A stretch of DNA of 48,996 nt. It comes from an uncultured Selenomonadales bacterium. GTDB lineage: Bacteria; Bacillota; Negativicutes; Selenomonadales; Selenomonadaceae. Shown piece after piece: positions 23,566 through 31,230 of the stretch. The position numbers and the translations under genes are program-made. Position 1 is the first letter of the stretch, and each line of letters begins with the position of its first letter. Under the pieces are notes generated by a model. The model made no database searches. It saw only the letters and a list, made by a program, of their open reading frames with translations, and had not been told where the DNA came from. Where the stretch lies: positions 1-48,996 of the forward strand of contig CALFJE010000061.1 in the NCBI GenBank assembly GCA_937877545.1. Reading direction: 5' to 3'.

Positions 23566-24878
23566 GATTTAAGCCCTCCCAATGCCGATTGCAACGACGT
23601 TTCAGGCGAATCTGCTCCAAAAAAGCTTGACGAGCCTGTAAATATCGGTGTCGTGTAGCCGCGTTCGCCGTGTTCAGCCAAATCGAGACCCGTGACTTCC
23701 TCCGCCTCGTCCACACGGATTGAAACTATCGCGTCTACCACTTTGTACAGCACAATCGAGCCGATTACCGCGAAAATCACTGCCACGCCGATTGATAACA
23801 CTTGCGCGACGAATAAATCAGTTTCGCCGTAAAAAAGACCGTTCGCGCCGTCAGGATTAACGGAAGTCGTCGCCCAAAGCCCCGTAGCGACCGCGCCCCA
23901 CATGCCGCCGACGCCGTGCACGCCGAACGCGTCCAGCGAATCATCGTAGCCAAAATGCTCTTTGACGACCGCAACTGCCAAATAACATACCACGCCGCCG
24001 ATAAGCCCGATAGCGACGCTCGGCAGAATAGTCACGTAGCCCGCCGCAGGAGTAATGGCGACCAAGCCAGCGATACAGCCCGAAACTGCGCCGATAACAG
24101 TCGGTTTGCCGTGACGAATCCACTCAACCAACGTCCAGCCGAGCATACCTGCCGCCGCCGCGATTTGCGTGACGACGAAAGCATTTGCCGCGAGTTCATT
24201 GGCTCCGAGCGCAGAGCCGGCATTAAATCCAAACCAGCCGATCCAAAGGATAGCCGCGCCAAGGACGGTCATCGGAATATTGTGCGGAACCATAGCCGAT
24301 TTGCCATAGCCGCGACGTTTGCCGAGCAGGATACAAATCGTCAAGCCGCTCACGCCGCTTAGTATATGAATAACCAGACCGCCCGCGAAGTCCAATGCGC
24401 CGAGTTGTGCCAAGAAGCCGCCGCCCCAGACCCAATGCGCCATCGGATTGTAGATAAATATTGCCCAAAGCAACATCAGCAACGCGAAGCCTTTAAATCT
24501 CATGCGTTCGGCGAATGCGCCAGTTATCAATGCCGGTGTCAACGCCGCGAACATGCATTGGAACGCCACGAACGCTAATTCTGGGATTGTGCCGCCGTCC
24601 AGCACGTTGTAGCCGACATTCGCCAGCCCGAACTTCGATAAATCGCCGATTAAGCCGCTCACGTCCGAGCCAAACGCCATTGTGTAGCCGATTATAATAA
24701 ATTCAACACTGACCATGCCGAGGATAAACATCGACTGCATTATCGTCGAGAGGACATTTTTACTGCGCACCATACCGCCGTAGAACAATGCGACTGCGGG
24801 CGTCATGATGAAGACCAACGCCGCGCTGATTAGTACCCACGCCGTGTCGCCGCTGTTGATTATGTTTGCCGTTTCCAT
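23562..24878 (-). CDS. amtB: Ammonium transporter
   Basis: Inner-membrane ammonium channel. The 438-aa protein has the hydrophobic Amt profile, the N-terminal segment starting AWVLISAALVFIMTPAVALF, the central GSFAERM-like GAFAERMRFKG, WVWGGGFLAQLGALDFAGG, and DDSLDAFGVHGVGGMWGA with the paired pore histidine. A cytoplasmic tail rich in Glu, Ser and Gly follows the last membrane helix. Its promoter carries consensus -35 and -10 boxes and two dyads that also occur before glnA. Forms an operon with glnK. Confidence 0.96.
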   Translation of the reverse strand: METANIINSGDTAWVLISAALVFIMTPAVALFYGGMVRSKNVLSTIMQSMFILGMVSVEFIIIGYTMAFGSDVSGLIGDLSKFGLANVGYNVLDGGTIPELAFVAFQCMFAALTPALITGAFAERMRFKGFALLMLLWAIFIYNPMAHWVWGGGFLAQLGALDFAGGLVIHILSGVSGLTICILLGKRRGYGKSAMVPHNIPMTVLGAAILWIGWFGFNAGSALGANELAANAFVVTQIAAAAGMLGWTLVEWIRHGKPTVIGAVSGCIAGLVAITPAAGYVTILPSVAIGLIGGVVCYLAVAVVKEHFGYDDSLDAFGVHGVGGMWGAVATGLWATTSVNPDGANGLFYGETDLFVAQVLSIGVAVIFAVIGSIVLYKVVDAIVSIRVDEAEEVTGLDLAEHGERGYTTPIFTGSSSFFGADSPETSLQSALGGLKS

Positions 24879-24905
24879 TTTGAATCACCTGATACATAAA
24901 ATCTT

Positions 24906-24923
24906 GCGTAAACCGATTTACGC
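24906..24923. promoter_or_regulatory. Dyad at the amtB transcription start (GlnR-like operator candidate)
   Basis: GCGTAAA-CCGA-TTTACGC, perfect 7-bp arms, lies 5 bases after the amtB -10 box. The glnA promoter has the near-identical GTGTAAATCGATTCACAG in the same place. It resembles the GlnR/TnrA site (TGTNA-N7-TNACA) but with N6 instead of N7, so assignment is tentative. The position fits repression. Confidence 0.6.
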
Positions 24924-24928
24924 GTCGT

Positions 24929-24957
24929 ATTATAAAATTGGTATGGCTAAGTGTCAA
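24929..24957 (-). promoter_or_regulatory. Consensus sigma-70 promoter of amtB-glnK
   Basis: On the minus strand: TTGACA (24957-24952), 17-bp spacer, TATAAT (24934-24929). Both boxes are perfect consensus. The amtB start codon is about 45 bases after the expected transcription start. Confidence 0.85.
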
Positions 24958-24969
24958 CGTTCCGCTTCA

Positions 24970-24987
24970 ATGTATACTTAAATACAT
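24970..24987. promoter_or_regulatory. Upstream dyad of the amtB promoter
   Basis: ATGTAT-ACTTAA-ATACAT, perfect 6-bp arms, centred about 57 bases before the expected start site and 12 bases upstream of the -35 box. The same dyad, with the same 12-base distance, occurs before glnA at 35981-35998. Typical place for an activator site; the protein is unknown. Confidence 0.65.
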
Positions 24988-24990
24988 GAG

Positions 24991-25683
24991 CTAGCGATTG
25001 GCGGCATTGAAACGGTAGCCCGCGCCCCAGACGGTTTCGATATATCGCGGATTGGCGGGCACGGGCTCAATCTTTTCGCGCAGGCGGTTGACGTGGACGG
25101 TAACGGTGGCGGTGTCGCCCACAGCGTCCAAGCCCCAAATGCGGTCGAAGAGCCTGTCCTTACTGAAGACTATGTTAGGGTTTTCGGCGAGGAACAGCAG
25201 GAGTTCAAACTCTTTGTTCTTGAGATGAATTTCCTTGCCCGCCGAAAAGACGCGGCGCGATTCGGGCTGAATTTCCAAGTCGCCGAAATGCAAAGTGTTA
25301 TCGTTGCCCTTACCCGTCAGGCGTTCGTAGCGCGAAATGTGCGCCTTGACGCGGGCAACCAATTCGCTGGGGCTGAACGGATTGATGACGTAATCGTCGG
25401 CACCGAGACCGAGCGCACGGATTTTGTCAATGTCTTCGCGCCGAGCCGACACGACAAGGATTGGCGTCTCCTTGACTTTGCGAATCGCCCTACAGATTTG
25501 GAAGCCGTCGACGGCGGGCAACATGAGGTCGAGGACGATTAACGCGTAGTCATTTCGGATAGCCGTATCAAGCCCGTGAGTCCCGTCGCTAACGACTTCA
25601 ACCGCAAAGTCATTCGCCTCCAGATAATCGCGTTCGACTTCGGCGATTTTGGTGTCGTCTTCAATCAGCAAAATTTTTTTCAT
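24991..25683 (-). CDS. OmpR/PhoB-family response regulator
   Basis: Transcription factor controlled by phosphorylation from the histidine kinase gene that overlaps it. The 230-aa protein has a receiver domain (acidic pocket in LIEDDTK, phosphorylation Asp in LIVLDLMLPAVDG) and a C-terminal winged helix (HLKNKEFELLLFLAENPN, VTVHVNRLREKI, ETVWGAGYRF). ATG at 25683 behind GAGGAG. Odd point: the receiver motif normally reading DDY-x-x-KPF is ADDYVINPF, so the conserved lysine is an asparagine. It lies directly upstream of amtB, but a target cannot be assumed. Confidence 0.9.
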   Translation of the reverse strand: MKKILLIEDDTKIAEVERDYLEANDFAVEVVSDGTHGLDTAIRNDYALIVLDLMLPAVDGFQICRAIRKVKETPILVVSARREDIDKIRALGLGADDYVINPFSPSELVARVKAHISRYERLTGKGNDNTLHFGDLEIQPESRRVFSAGKEIHLKNKEFELLLFLAENPNIVFSKDRLFDRIWGLDAVGDTATVTVHVNRLREKIEPVPANPRYIETVWGAGYRFNAANR

Positions 25684-27163
25684 CGTGACGCTCCTCATAA
25701 ATCGGCAGGCGAATTACGATAGTCAGCCCGCCGCCCAAAGTTTCTTCAGCCCAAATGTCGCCGTGCATACCCAAGACGATCTGCTTGACGACGGCAAGTC
25801 CCAACCCGCTGCCCTTAGCCGTGTTCGACCTGGCGGGGTCTGTCCGATAAAAAATGTCGAAAATCTTCGCGAGTTCCGCCCTGCCGACGCCACGCCCGTC
25901 ATCCGCGAAGCTTATCCTCAAATGCCCGTCCTCCGCGCAGATTCCAATCGCCACGTTGACGACGGCATTTTTCTTGTACTTGACGCTGTTGTCGAGCAGA
26001 TTATTGACGAGGCGGGCAAATTGCAGGCGGTCAATCTTGACGAGGCTGTCGATTTTTTCGCCGTCGAACGTCAAATTCAGTCCGCGTTGCAGGAACAAAT
26101 CTTTTTTATCGGCAACGAAGTCCGCAAAATAATCCGCTGGGCGAACGGGCTCCAAATTGAATTCGACGCGCCCCAAATCGAGCTTCGAGAACAGGAACAG
26201 GCTTTCAACGAGCTTTTCCATATCGGCAACGGTTCGGCTCATCATTTCGACATAGTGAAGTTTTTTATCGGGTGTGTTGGCAATGCCGTCGAGGATTCCG
26301 TTGGCGTAACCCTTCAAGGCGGTCAGCGGCGTAGCGAGGTCGTGCGAAATGCCGGCGAGCAATTCCTTTCGATTGCGTTCGTACCTTTCGCGCAGAGCTT
26401 TATTTTCCTTGAGTTCGTGGCGCATTTTGTCGAACGCCCGACAAGTTTCGCCGATTTCGTCATTGGCGTCCACGTTTAGGGCAACGTCGAGATTACCTGC
26501 GCGGATTTGCTCCGAGACTTCGCGCAGATTGCGAAGCGGCTCCAAGACTTGACGCGATAAGAGTTGCGAAAGGTACCTGCCGAGCAGGATTGTAAAAATC
26601 ACGGCTCCGACGAAAATTATTGCGCCGAGCACTTCGAGGATTTTTTTGAGCGACGGGGCGACAGTCGATTTTTGCGCGTCCAAAGGGACGTTGCCGACAG
26701 CCATAATTTCTGCGCGGTGTCGACCGGAAAAGTATCGAAAGGCGAACCCTTGAGCGTCCCAGAGCATTGACGGGCTTAAAATTTTCCGTTCGGCGATTTG
26801 CCGCCTGATGTCTTCGACGTTCACGTCGGGTGTCACGTAAAGAACATTCCCGTCTTGCAGGACGGCGACGGCAATTCCCTGCGCTTCCAAGATTTGGCAG
26901 TCCTTCCTTAAATTTTTGAGCTTCAAGGTGTCGTGGCGGTCAGCGTCGTCTTCTATGGAGGTGACGGCGAATTGTACGGAGAGCGCGGAGCCTTTATCCG
27001 CCCAAAGCTTCACGAGCAGTTCGCTGCGTTGCCCCGTGTCGAGGAAACGCACCGCAGTAAAAATCAGCCAACCCATTACCGCCATGACGCTCAGCGGGAT
27101 AAACACCATCAAGAAATTGCCGAGCAAGAGCCGCTTACTCAACGAAATGTCGCGAAGTTTCAT
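25661..27163 (-). CDS. Sensor histidine kinase with HAMP domain
   Basis: Membrane sensor kinase of the two-component system; first gene of the pair. In the 500-aa protein there is a first membrane helix (about residues 11-36), an extracytoplasmic sensor region (about 40-170), a second membrane helix (IIFVGAVIFTILLGRYL), HAMP linker (LEPLRNLREVSEQIRAGNL), HisKA domain with the phospho-His in GISHDLATPLTALKGY, and an HATPase domain with N box LVNNLLDNSVKYKK, G1 FADDGRGVGRAEL and G2 KGSGLGLAVVKQI. Its 3' end overlaps the regulator gene by 23 bp. The signal is unknown. Confidence 0.93.
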   Translation of the reverse strand: MKLRDISLSKRLLLGNFLMVFIPLSVMAVMGWLIFTAVRFLDTGQRSELLVKLWADKGSALSVQFAVTSIEDDADRHDTLKLKNLRKDCQILEAQGIAVAVLQDGNVLYVTPDVNVEDIRRQIAERKILSPSMLWDAQGFAFRYFSGRHRAEIMAVGNVPLDAQKSTVAPSLKKILEVLGAIIFVGAVIFTILLGRYLSQLLSRQVLEPLRNLREVSEQIRAGNLDVALNVDANDEIGETCRAFDKMRHELKENKALRERYERNRKELLAGISHDLATPLTALKGYANGILDGIANTPDKKLHYVEMMSRTVADMEKLVESLFLFSKLDLGRVEFNLEPVRPADYFADFVADKKDLFLQRGLNLTFDGEKIDSLVKIDRLQFARLVNNLLDNSVKYKKNAVVNVAIGICAEDGHLRISFADDGRGVGRAELAKIFDIFYRTDPARSNTAKGSGLGLAVVKQIVLGMHGDIWAEETLGGGLTIVIRLPIYEERHDEKNFAD

Positions 27164-27275
27164 TGCATCGCCCCCGCCGATTGTATCATAAATTTTAGCG
27201 GCAGTTTAGATTTTGTTTATAGACAGCGGCTAAGATAACGCGCAGCGATTCAAAAACACGACGGGAGGACGGCTA

Positions 27276-27803
27276 ATGATGTCAATCAGTTTGAGGCGGG
27301 GCGAGTCCCTTAGCTTGACGGACGAAGGCAACCTGCGCGGCGATTTGAGGCTCCTGCTGAGTGGTACTTCGTCGCCGGAAGTTTGGATTCTCCTTTGCCA
27401 AGATTACTGCGTTGCTTCCGAGGGCGACGTTGTAAATTTGCAAAACCCGCGCCACGATTCGGGGGCAGTAAGCCTTTCGAGCACGGCGGGCGTCGGTGAA
27501 CAAATTTTCGGAACCGTGTCGATTGAGCTTGGGAAGTTGCCGCCGCAGTACGACGGAATTTTTGTAGCGTTGACCATTGACGGCGCAGAGACTTTTGGAA
27601 ATTTAACGGCGCGGCTGGTCGACAATCGGGACGGGCACGAACTTTGCAGGTACGATTTGCTCGACGAAGGCTCAATCTGCGCGGCGATGATTTTTGTCGC
27701 GTTAAGCTCGGAGGCGGAGGGTTGGCGTTTCGAGGCGGTCGGCGAAGGCACTCAGACGGCGGCTTTCAGCGAACTCTTGAAGAGAAAGGACGAATTATCA
27801 TGA
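27276..27803 (+). CDS. TerD-family stress/tellurium-resistance-like protein
   Basis: TerD domain proteins bind calcium and are linked to stress and tellurite resistance; the exact role is unclear. The 175-aa protein keeps the family plan: MSISLRRGESLSL at the start, IFGTVSIELGKLPPQYDGIFVAL in the middle, and RLVDNRDGHELCRYDLLDEG, CAAMIFVALSSEAEGWRFEAVGEG at the end. The usual Asp-rich DFDLDASAFLL-type strand near the start is replaced by a less acidic one (EVWILLCQDYCVASEGDV), so calcium binding may be altered. It stands as a single TerD gene, without TerB/C/Z neighbours, coupled by ATGA to the next gene. Confidence 0.8.
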   Translation: MMSISLRRGESLSLTDEGNLRGDLRLLLSGTSSPEVWILLCQDYCVASEGDVVNLQNPRHDSGAVSLSSTAGVGEQIFGTVSIELGKLPPQYDGIFVALTIDGAETFGNLTARLVDNRDGHELCRYDLLDEGSICAAMIFVALSSEAEGWRFEAVGEGTQTAAFSELLKRKDELS

Positions 27804-28222
27804 AGAAAAAATTGCGTGCGTTCGGCGAAATGTTGTGCGGGATATTCACGCCGGCGCGTTTGAAAAAATTTGCGGCGGTCACGACGGTCGCGGCAATCTG
27901 CGCGGGCGGCGGGGCTTACTTCCTCCACCAACAAAAGCAAGCTCAAAAAATTCTGGCGGCTAAGGCGCAGACTACAATTCTCGCCAATCTCGCCCGTGAA
28001 AAAAATATCGCGCTCGTGGACGAAAACACGATTCGCAATACGGTCGCAAACTTAATCGGCGTCGACGCGCAGGCTATTACCTACAAGTCGATTCGGCTCA
28101 AGGAGCGCGATAAGTCCGCTGATTTTCAGCCGGTCTACAAAGTGTCCTGCGTCGCCAACAGCGTCAAGTACATTTGCATTGATGCCGTCAGTGGCAACGT
28201 CGTGAACGTCAAGGTCGGCTAA
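27800..28222 (+). CDS. Membrane-anchored protein with a PepSY-like domain
   Basis: A 140-aa protein coupled (ATGA overlap) to the TerD-like gene. It has a basic N-terminus, one membrane helix (about 23-42, FAAVTTVAAICAGGGAYFL) and an extracytoplasmic part of about 95 residues whose last half looks like a PepSY fold: YKSIRLKERDKSADFQPVYKVSC, CIDAVSGNVVNVKVG. PepSY domains often inhibit peptidases or sense envelope conditions. The pairing with TerD is unusual in my reading, but function cannot be assigned. A bidirectional terminator follows. Confidence 0.65.
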   Translation: MKKKLRAFGEMLCGIFTPARLKKFAAVTTVAAICAGGGAYFLHQQKQAQKILAAKAQTTILANLAREKNIALVDENTIRNTVANLIGVDAQAITYKSIRLKERDKSADFQPVYKVSCVANSVKYICIDAVSGNVVNVKVG

Positions 28223-28223
28223 A

Positions 28224-28262
28224 AAAATTTCCCTCCGACGCTCGCCGAAGGGATTTTAATTT
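28224..28262. terminator. Bidirectional terminator between the TerD pair and gltD
   Basis: TTCCCT and AGGGAT arms with CG-rich loop, flanked by AAAAAAATTT on one side and TTTTAATTTT on the other. Lies between the stop codons of the convergent genes at 28222 and 28274. Confidence 0.65.
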
Positions 28263-28273
28263 TAATCCGTTGT

Positions 28274-30589
28274 CTACACGCTGCGATACATGGGAATTTC
28301 GACGGGATTATCCTGAAGACACCAGACGCCGCAAGGACACACGCCCGCGCAAACGCCGCAACCGATACATTTATCCGCGTCGGAGACGTATTCCCAAGAG
28401 CCGTCGTCGTGCTCAATACGCGTAATCGCCTTTTCGGGGCAGGAGTTCAAACACATCTTGCAATCGCGACACGTCCCGCAACTCACGCAACGTAAATGCT
28501 CGTGCAGAGGGTCGGGCAGGTCGCAATGGTGACATTTCTCGAAATATTTTTTGGACAGATTATTTGACGGAACGAGGCTTTTCTTGACGGGCAGAGAAAT
28601 TTCTTCTCCGCGCAGATATTTATCAATCGCTGTCGCCGTCAAACGGGCGTCGCCGGTCGCGTCGGTCAATCTGCCGGGCTTAATCACGTCGCCCGCCGCA
28701 AAAACTTTGGGCAAAATCCGCTTATCGCCGTCGGGAACAAGCCAATCGCGGAACTTTTTAACGTCGGGCAGAAAATCCGTAACGGGTGCCTCGCCGATTG
28801 AAACTATCACCTGGTCAGCCGCGATAAATCTGCCGTCGTCGGCGTAAATGCCCTCGGCGGTGATTTTTTTCGTCATGAACGGGTAAATTATCTTGCCGCC
28901 GAAATTTTCAAGCCGCCGAATCTCCTTGGCGAACGCGGCAGGCTTCATCACGTCGACGACGATAACGCTTTCCGCGCCCTGCTCGTAAGCCGAAGTGGCA
29001 ACGTCCATGCCCGAATTGCCGCCGCCGATAACGACAACATTTTTGCCGACGGGAGGCTTTTCGCCGCGATTTATCGCCTTAAGGAATTCTATGCCGTGCG
29101 TCAAAAGCTCCGCGCCTTCCCAGTTGAAGTATCGCGCCTTGTGACCGCCCGTCGCCACCAACACCGCGTCGAACTCCGCGCATATCGAATCGAACTTAGC
29201 CGCGTCGACCTTGCAATTCGTCACGAATCGGACGCCCAAATTTTCTATCCGCTTAAGCTCCGCCGCAATCAGCTCCTGCGAAATTCTGGAGTGCGGTATC
29301 ACTTGCGCAAGCTTGCCGCCAAGGAGCGCGGCGTCGTCAAAGACTGTAACGCTGTGTCCGCGCAGAGCCAGTTGCCAAGCCGCCGTCAAGCCCGCGACGC
29401 CTCCGCCGATTATCCCGACGGTTTTGCCCGTCGAAATTTGCGGAGGCTCGACCTCGACGTAAGCCGACTTCAAACCCAGTTCTCCGATTTTAATAGCCTC
29501 GTCAATCGTGCCGCGTGTACAGCCATCCATGCAAGGATTGGGACAGAGCGTCCCGCAAATCGAACCGGGGAACGGCGTATATTTCAAAACCAGTTTCAAC
29601 GCCTCGTCGACTTTGCCAAGCCGCAATAAATTCAGCCGCTGTTGCGTCGGTATGCCCGTCGGACACATGAATTGACACGGCGCGGCGAACTTTGCATTAT
29701 CCCACGTCGGCACGCGCAGACGATACAGCCCGCGATTTACCGTGTTCAAGACCGCAAAATCATCGTCCGCAACGTTGCTGAATATCCCGCCCTTAATCCA
29801 AGAATTTTTCCTGAAATCGGCGAGGTTATGGACAATCGGCGGCTTCTTCTCCTCGAACGTCAGCGGACGGAGCTTGCGCCACTCGTTCCAATCGCTAAGC
29901 TCGGCGATAAGCTCGGACTTTTCAATCGCGTTAAGGAAATGATTCATGCCGCTTTTAAGGAAGTGAATATCCTCTGCGTCAAGGGGCAGGCATTGAATAT
30001 CGGCGGGAAAATCGGCGATAGTGCCGCGCACGTAGACGACGCCGCCGACCATGCCCACGCAGGGACGCTCGCCCGTGACGGAACTAAACTCCGCGCTGTC
30101 AACGCCGCAAACAACCGCACGTCCGCCGCCCATGAACTCGAACGAAAAACTTCCGACGTTTTTTAAAATCCAAAGCTCCGGCTCCTCGTAAAGCGGATCG
30201 TGTTTCATGAGCGAACCCGTCCGCGTGCCGGCTCGACCGCCGATATAAATTTTGCCGCCGCTGGAACAATGCCCCGCCGTGTCGCCCGCGTCGCCCTTGA
30301 CGGTGATAAGCCCGCCGGCATTCAGCCAGCCGACGTCCGCCGAGGTCGCGCCCTCAACGATAATCTCCGTATTCGGCAAGCACATGGAGCCGACGCGTTG
30401 TCCCGCATTGGTGACGTGAAATTTCAACGTCCTGCCGTCGACGTTCCAAACCGCGCCGCCGATATTGTGTTGCCCGCTGGCCGCTATGTCAAAATCGGTT
30501 TCGCCCGACTTAACCGCGTCCTCAATCATGAGCAGGAGGTCTTGCGTCGACATGCGCTCGTGGTTTCTAATCGTGTCAATCTTCAACAT
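28274..30589 (-). CDS. Glutamate synthase: GXGXG domain fused to NADPH-oxidoreductase small subunit and ferredoxin domain
   Basis: Part of a split, archaeal-type glutamate synthase. The 771-aa protein is a fusion. Residues 1 to about 245 form the GltB C-terminal GXGXG beta-helix (VGWLNAGGLITVKGDAGDT, GGKIYIGGRAG). The GltD-like part follows: an N-terminal helical cluster domain with CQFMCPTGIPTQQRL, FAD motif GIIGGGVAGLTAAW, NAD(P) motif VVIGGGNSGMDVA, and GDVIKPGRLTDATGDA. The C-terminus adds a cysteine-rich ferredoxin (CVSCGTCRDCKMCLNSCP, CIGCGVCAGVCPCG). It accepts electrons from NAD(P)H and supplies the amination site of the upstream FMN protein. The start overlaps the CAT-like gene by 7 bp. 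Last gene of the glnA-glutamate synthase run. Confidence 0.9.
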   Translation of the reverse strand: MLKIDTIRNHERMSTQDLLLMIEDAVKSGETDFDIAASGQHNIGGAVWNVDGRTLKFHVTNAGQRVGSMCLPNTEIIVEGATSADVGWLNAGGLITVKGDAGDTAGHCSSGGKIYIGGRAGTRTGSLMKHDPLYEEPELWILKNVGSFSFEFMGGGRAVVCGVDSAEFSSVTGERPCVGMVGGVVYVRGTIADFPADIQCLPLDAEDIHFLKSGMNHFLNAIEKSELIAELSDWNEWRKLRPLTFEEKKPPIVHNLADFRKNSWIKGGIFSNVADDDFAVLNTVNRGLYRLRVPTWDNAKFAAPCQFMCPTGIPTQQRLNLLRLGKVDEALKLVLKYTPFPGSICGTLCPNPCMDGCTRGTIDEAIKIGELGLKSAYVEVEPPQISTGKTVGIIGGGVAGLTAAWQLALRGHSVTVFDDAALLGGKLAQVIPHSRISQELIAAELKRIENLGVRFVTNCKVDAAKFDSICAEFDAVLVATGGHKARYFNWEGAELLTHGIEFLKAINRGEKPPVGKNVVVIGGGNSGMDVATSAYEQGAESVIVVDVMKPAAFAKEIRRLENFGGKIIYPFMTKKITAEGIYADDGRFIAADQVIVSIGEAPVTDFLPDVKKFRDWLVPDGDKRILPKVFAAGDVIKPGRLTDATGDARLTATAIDKYLRGEEISLPVKKSLVPSNNLSKKYFEKCHHCDLPDPLHEHLRCVSCGTCRDCKMCLNSCPEKAITRIEHDDGSWEYVSDADKCIGCGVCAGVCPCGVWCLQDNPVEIPMYRSV

Positions 30590-31227
30590 TTTGTTTCTCC
30601 CCGTAAATCGTCCAAAAAGCCTTGGAGTCTGTCCGCGAATCGCCCGACGTGTAAGCCGTCAACGAACGAATGATGTACTTGCACCGACAACGGCATTAAC
30701 AATTTCCCGTCAACGTTGCGAAATTTCCCCCAATCAAACAGCGGCGTCGCGTTATCCTTCCTGCCGAAATTGGTATGCGAAATATGCGAATACGTCAGCC
30801 ACGGCATCGGCGAACATTGGAAAACGTCATTGCCGAGCGGCGCGGTGAAATATTCGGCTTGAGCATCGGCGATTTTTTTTGCAAGCGCAACGTAACTTTG
30901 GAGACTGTCGGTCAGCGGCACATTCACGACCTTGAACAGCTCCGTTTGCGGATTCAACCACGTGAACGCCGTATCAATCTTATCGAACAGCACAATCGCC
31001 CCGTCGACGAAGCGGTAGCGGAAATTCTCAATCGCGTTGCCGCACTTGCAAACCGCGTAAATCATCGACAGCGTAAACGATAAATCTTGCGCCTTGACCG
31101 TCTTGTAAAAATTGGTAACGTCGATCTCGAACGTCACGCAAAAGCTCGGCTCAATGCAACCTCTGAAAATCGCGCAATGAGCGGCGCGGCTCCAAGTCTT
31201 TTCGTCAATGATTTTGTAAGTGTTCAT
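30583..31227 (-). CDS. Chloramphenicol acetyltransferase-like O-acyltransferase embedded in the glutamate synthase operon
   Basis: A CatA-fold acetyl-CoA transferase of 214 aa. The catalytic motif HHSFVDGLHVGRF (paired His with Asp-Gly) is intact, and the N-terminal YKIIDEKTWSRAAHCAIFRG, SFTLSMIYAVCKCGNAIENF and RYRFVDGAIVLFDKIDTAFTWL blocks follow the CAT family. The gene starts 3 bases after the FMN subunit stop and its end overlaps the next gene, so it is made in the same transcript. No strong ribosome site is visible. The true substrate is unknown; many CatA-like proteins are not antibiotic-resistance enzymes, so no resistance is claimed. Confidence 0.85.
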   Translation of the reverse strand: MNTYKIIDEKTWSRAAHCAIFRGCIEPSFCVTFEIDVTNFYKTVKAQDLSFTLSMIYAVCKCGNAIENFRYRFVDGAIVLFDKIDTAFTWLNPQTELFKVVNVPLTDSLQSYVALAKKIADAQAEYFTAPLGNDVFQCSPMPWLTYSHISHTNFGRKDNATPLFDWGKFRNVDGKLLMPLSVQVHHSFVDGLHVGRFADRLQGFLDDLRGETKC

Positions 31228-31230
31228 ATT

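Noticed and set aside
24906..24923. Calling the inner dyad a GlnR/TnrA site outright
   Set aside because: The spacing is six bases, not seven, and no GlnR/TnrA gene is in the window; kept as a candidate only.
30583..31227. Chloramphenicol resistance gene
   Set aside because: The CatA fold is clear but the substrate is not; position in a glutamate synthase operon argues for another role.
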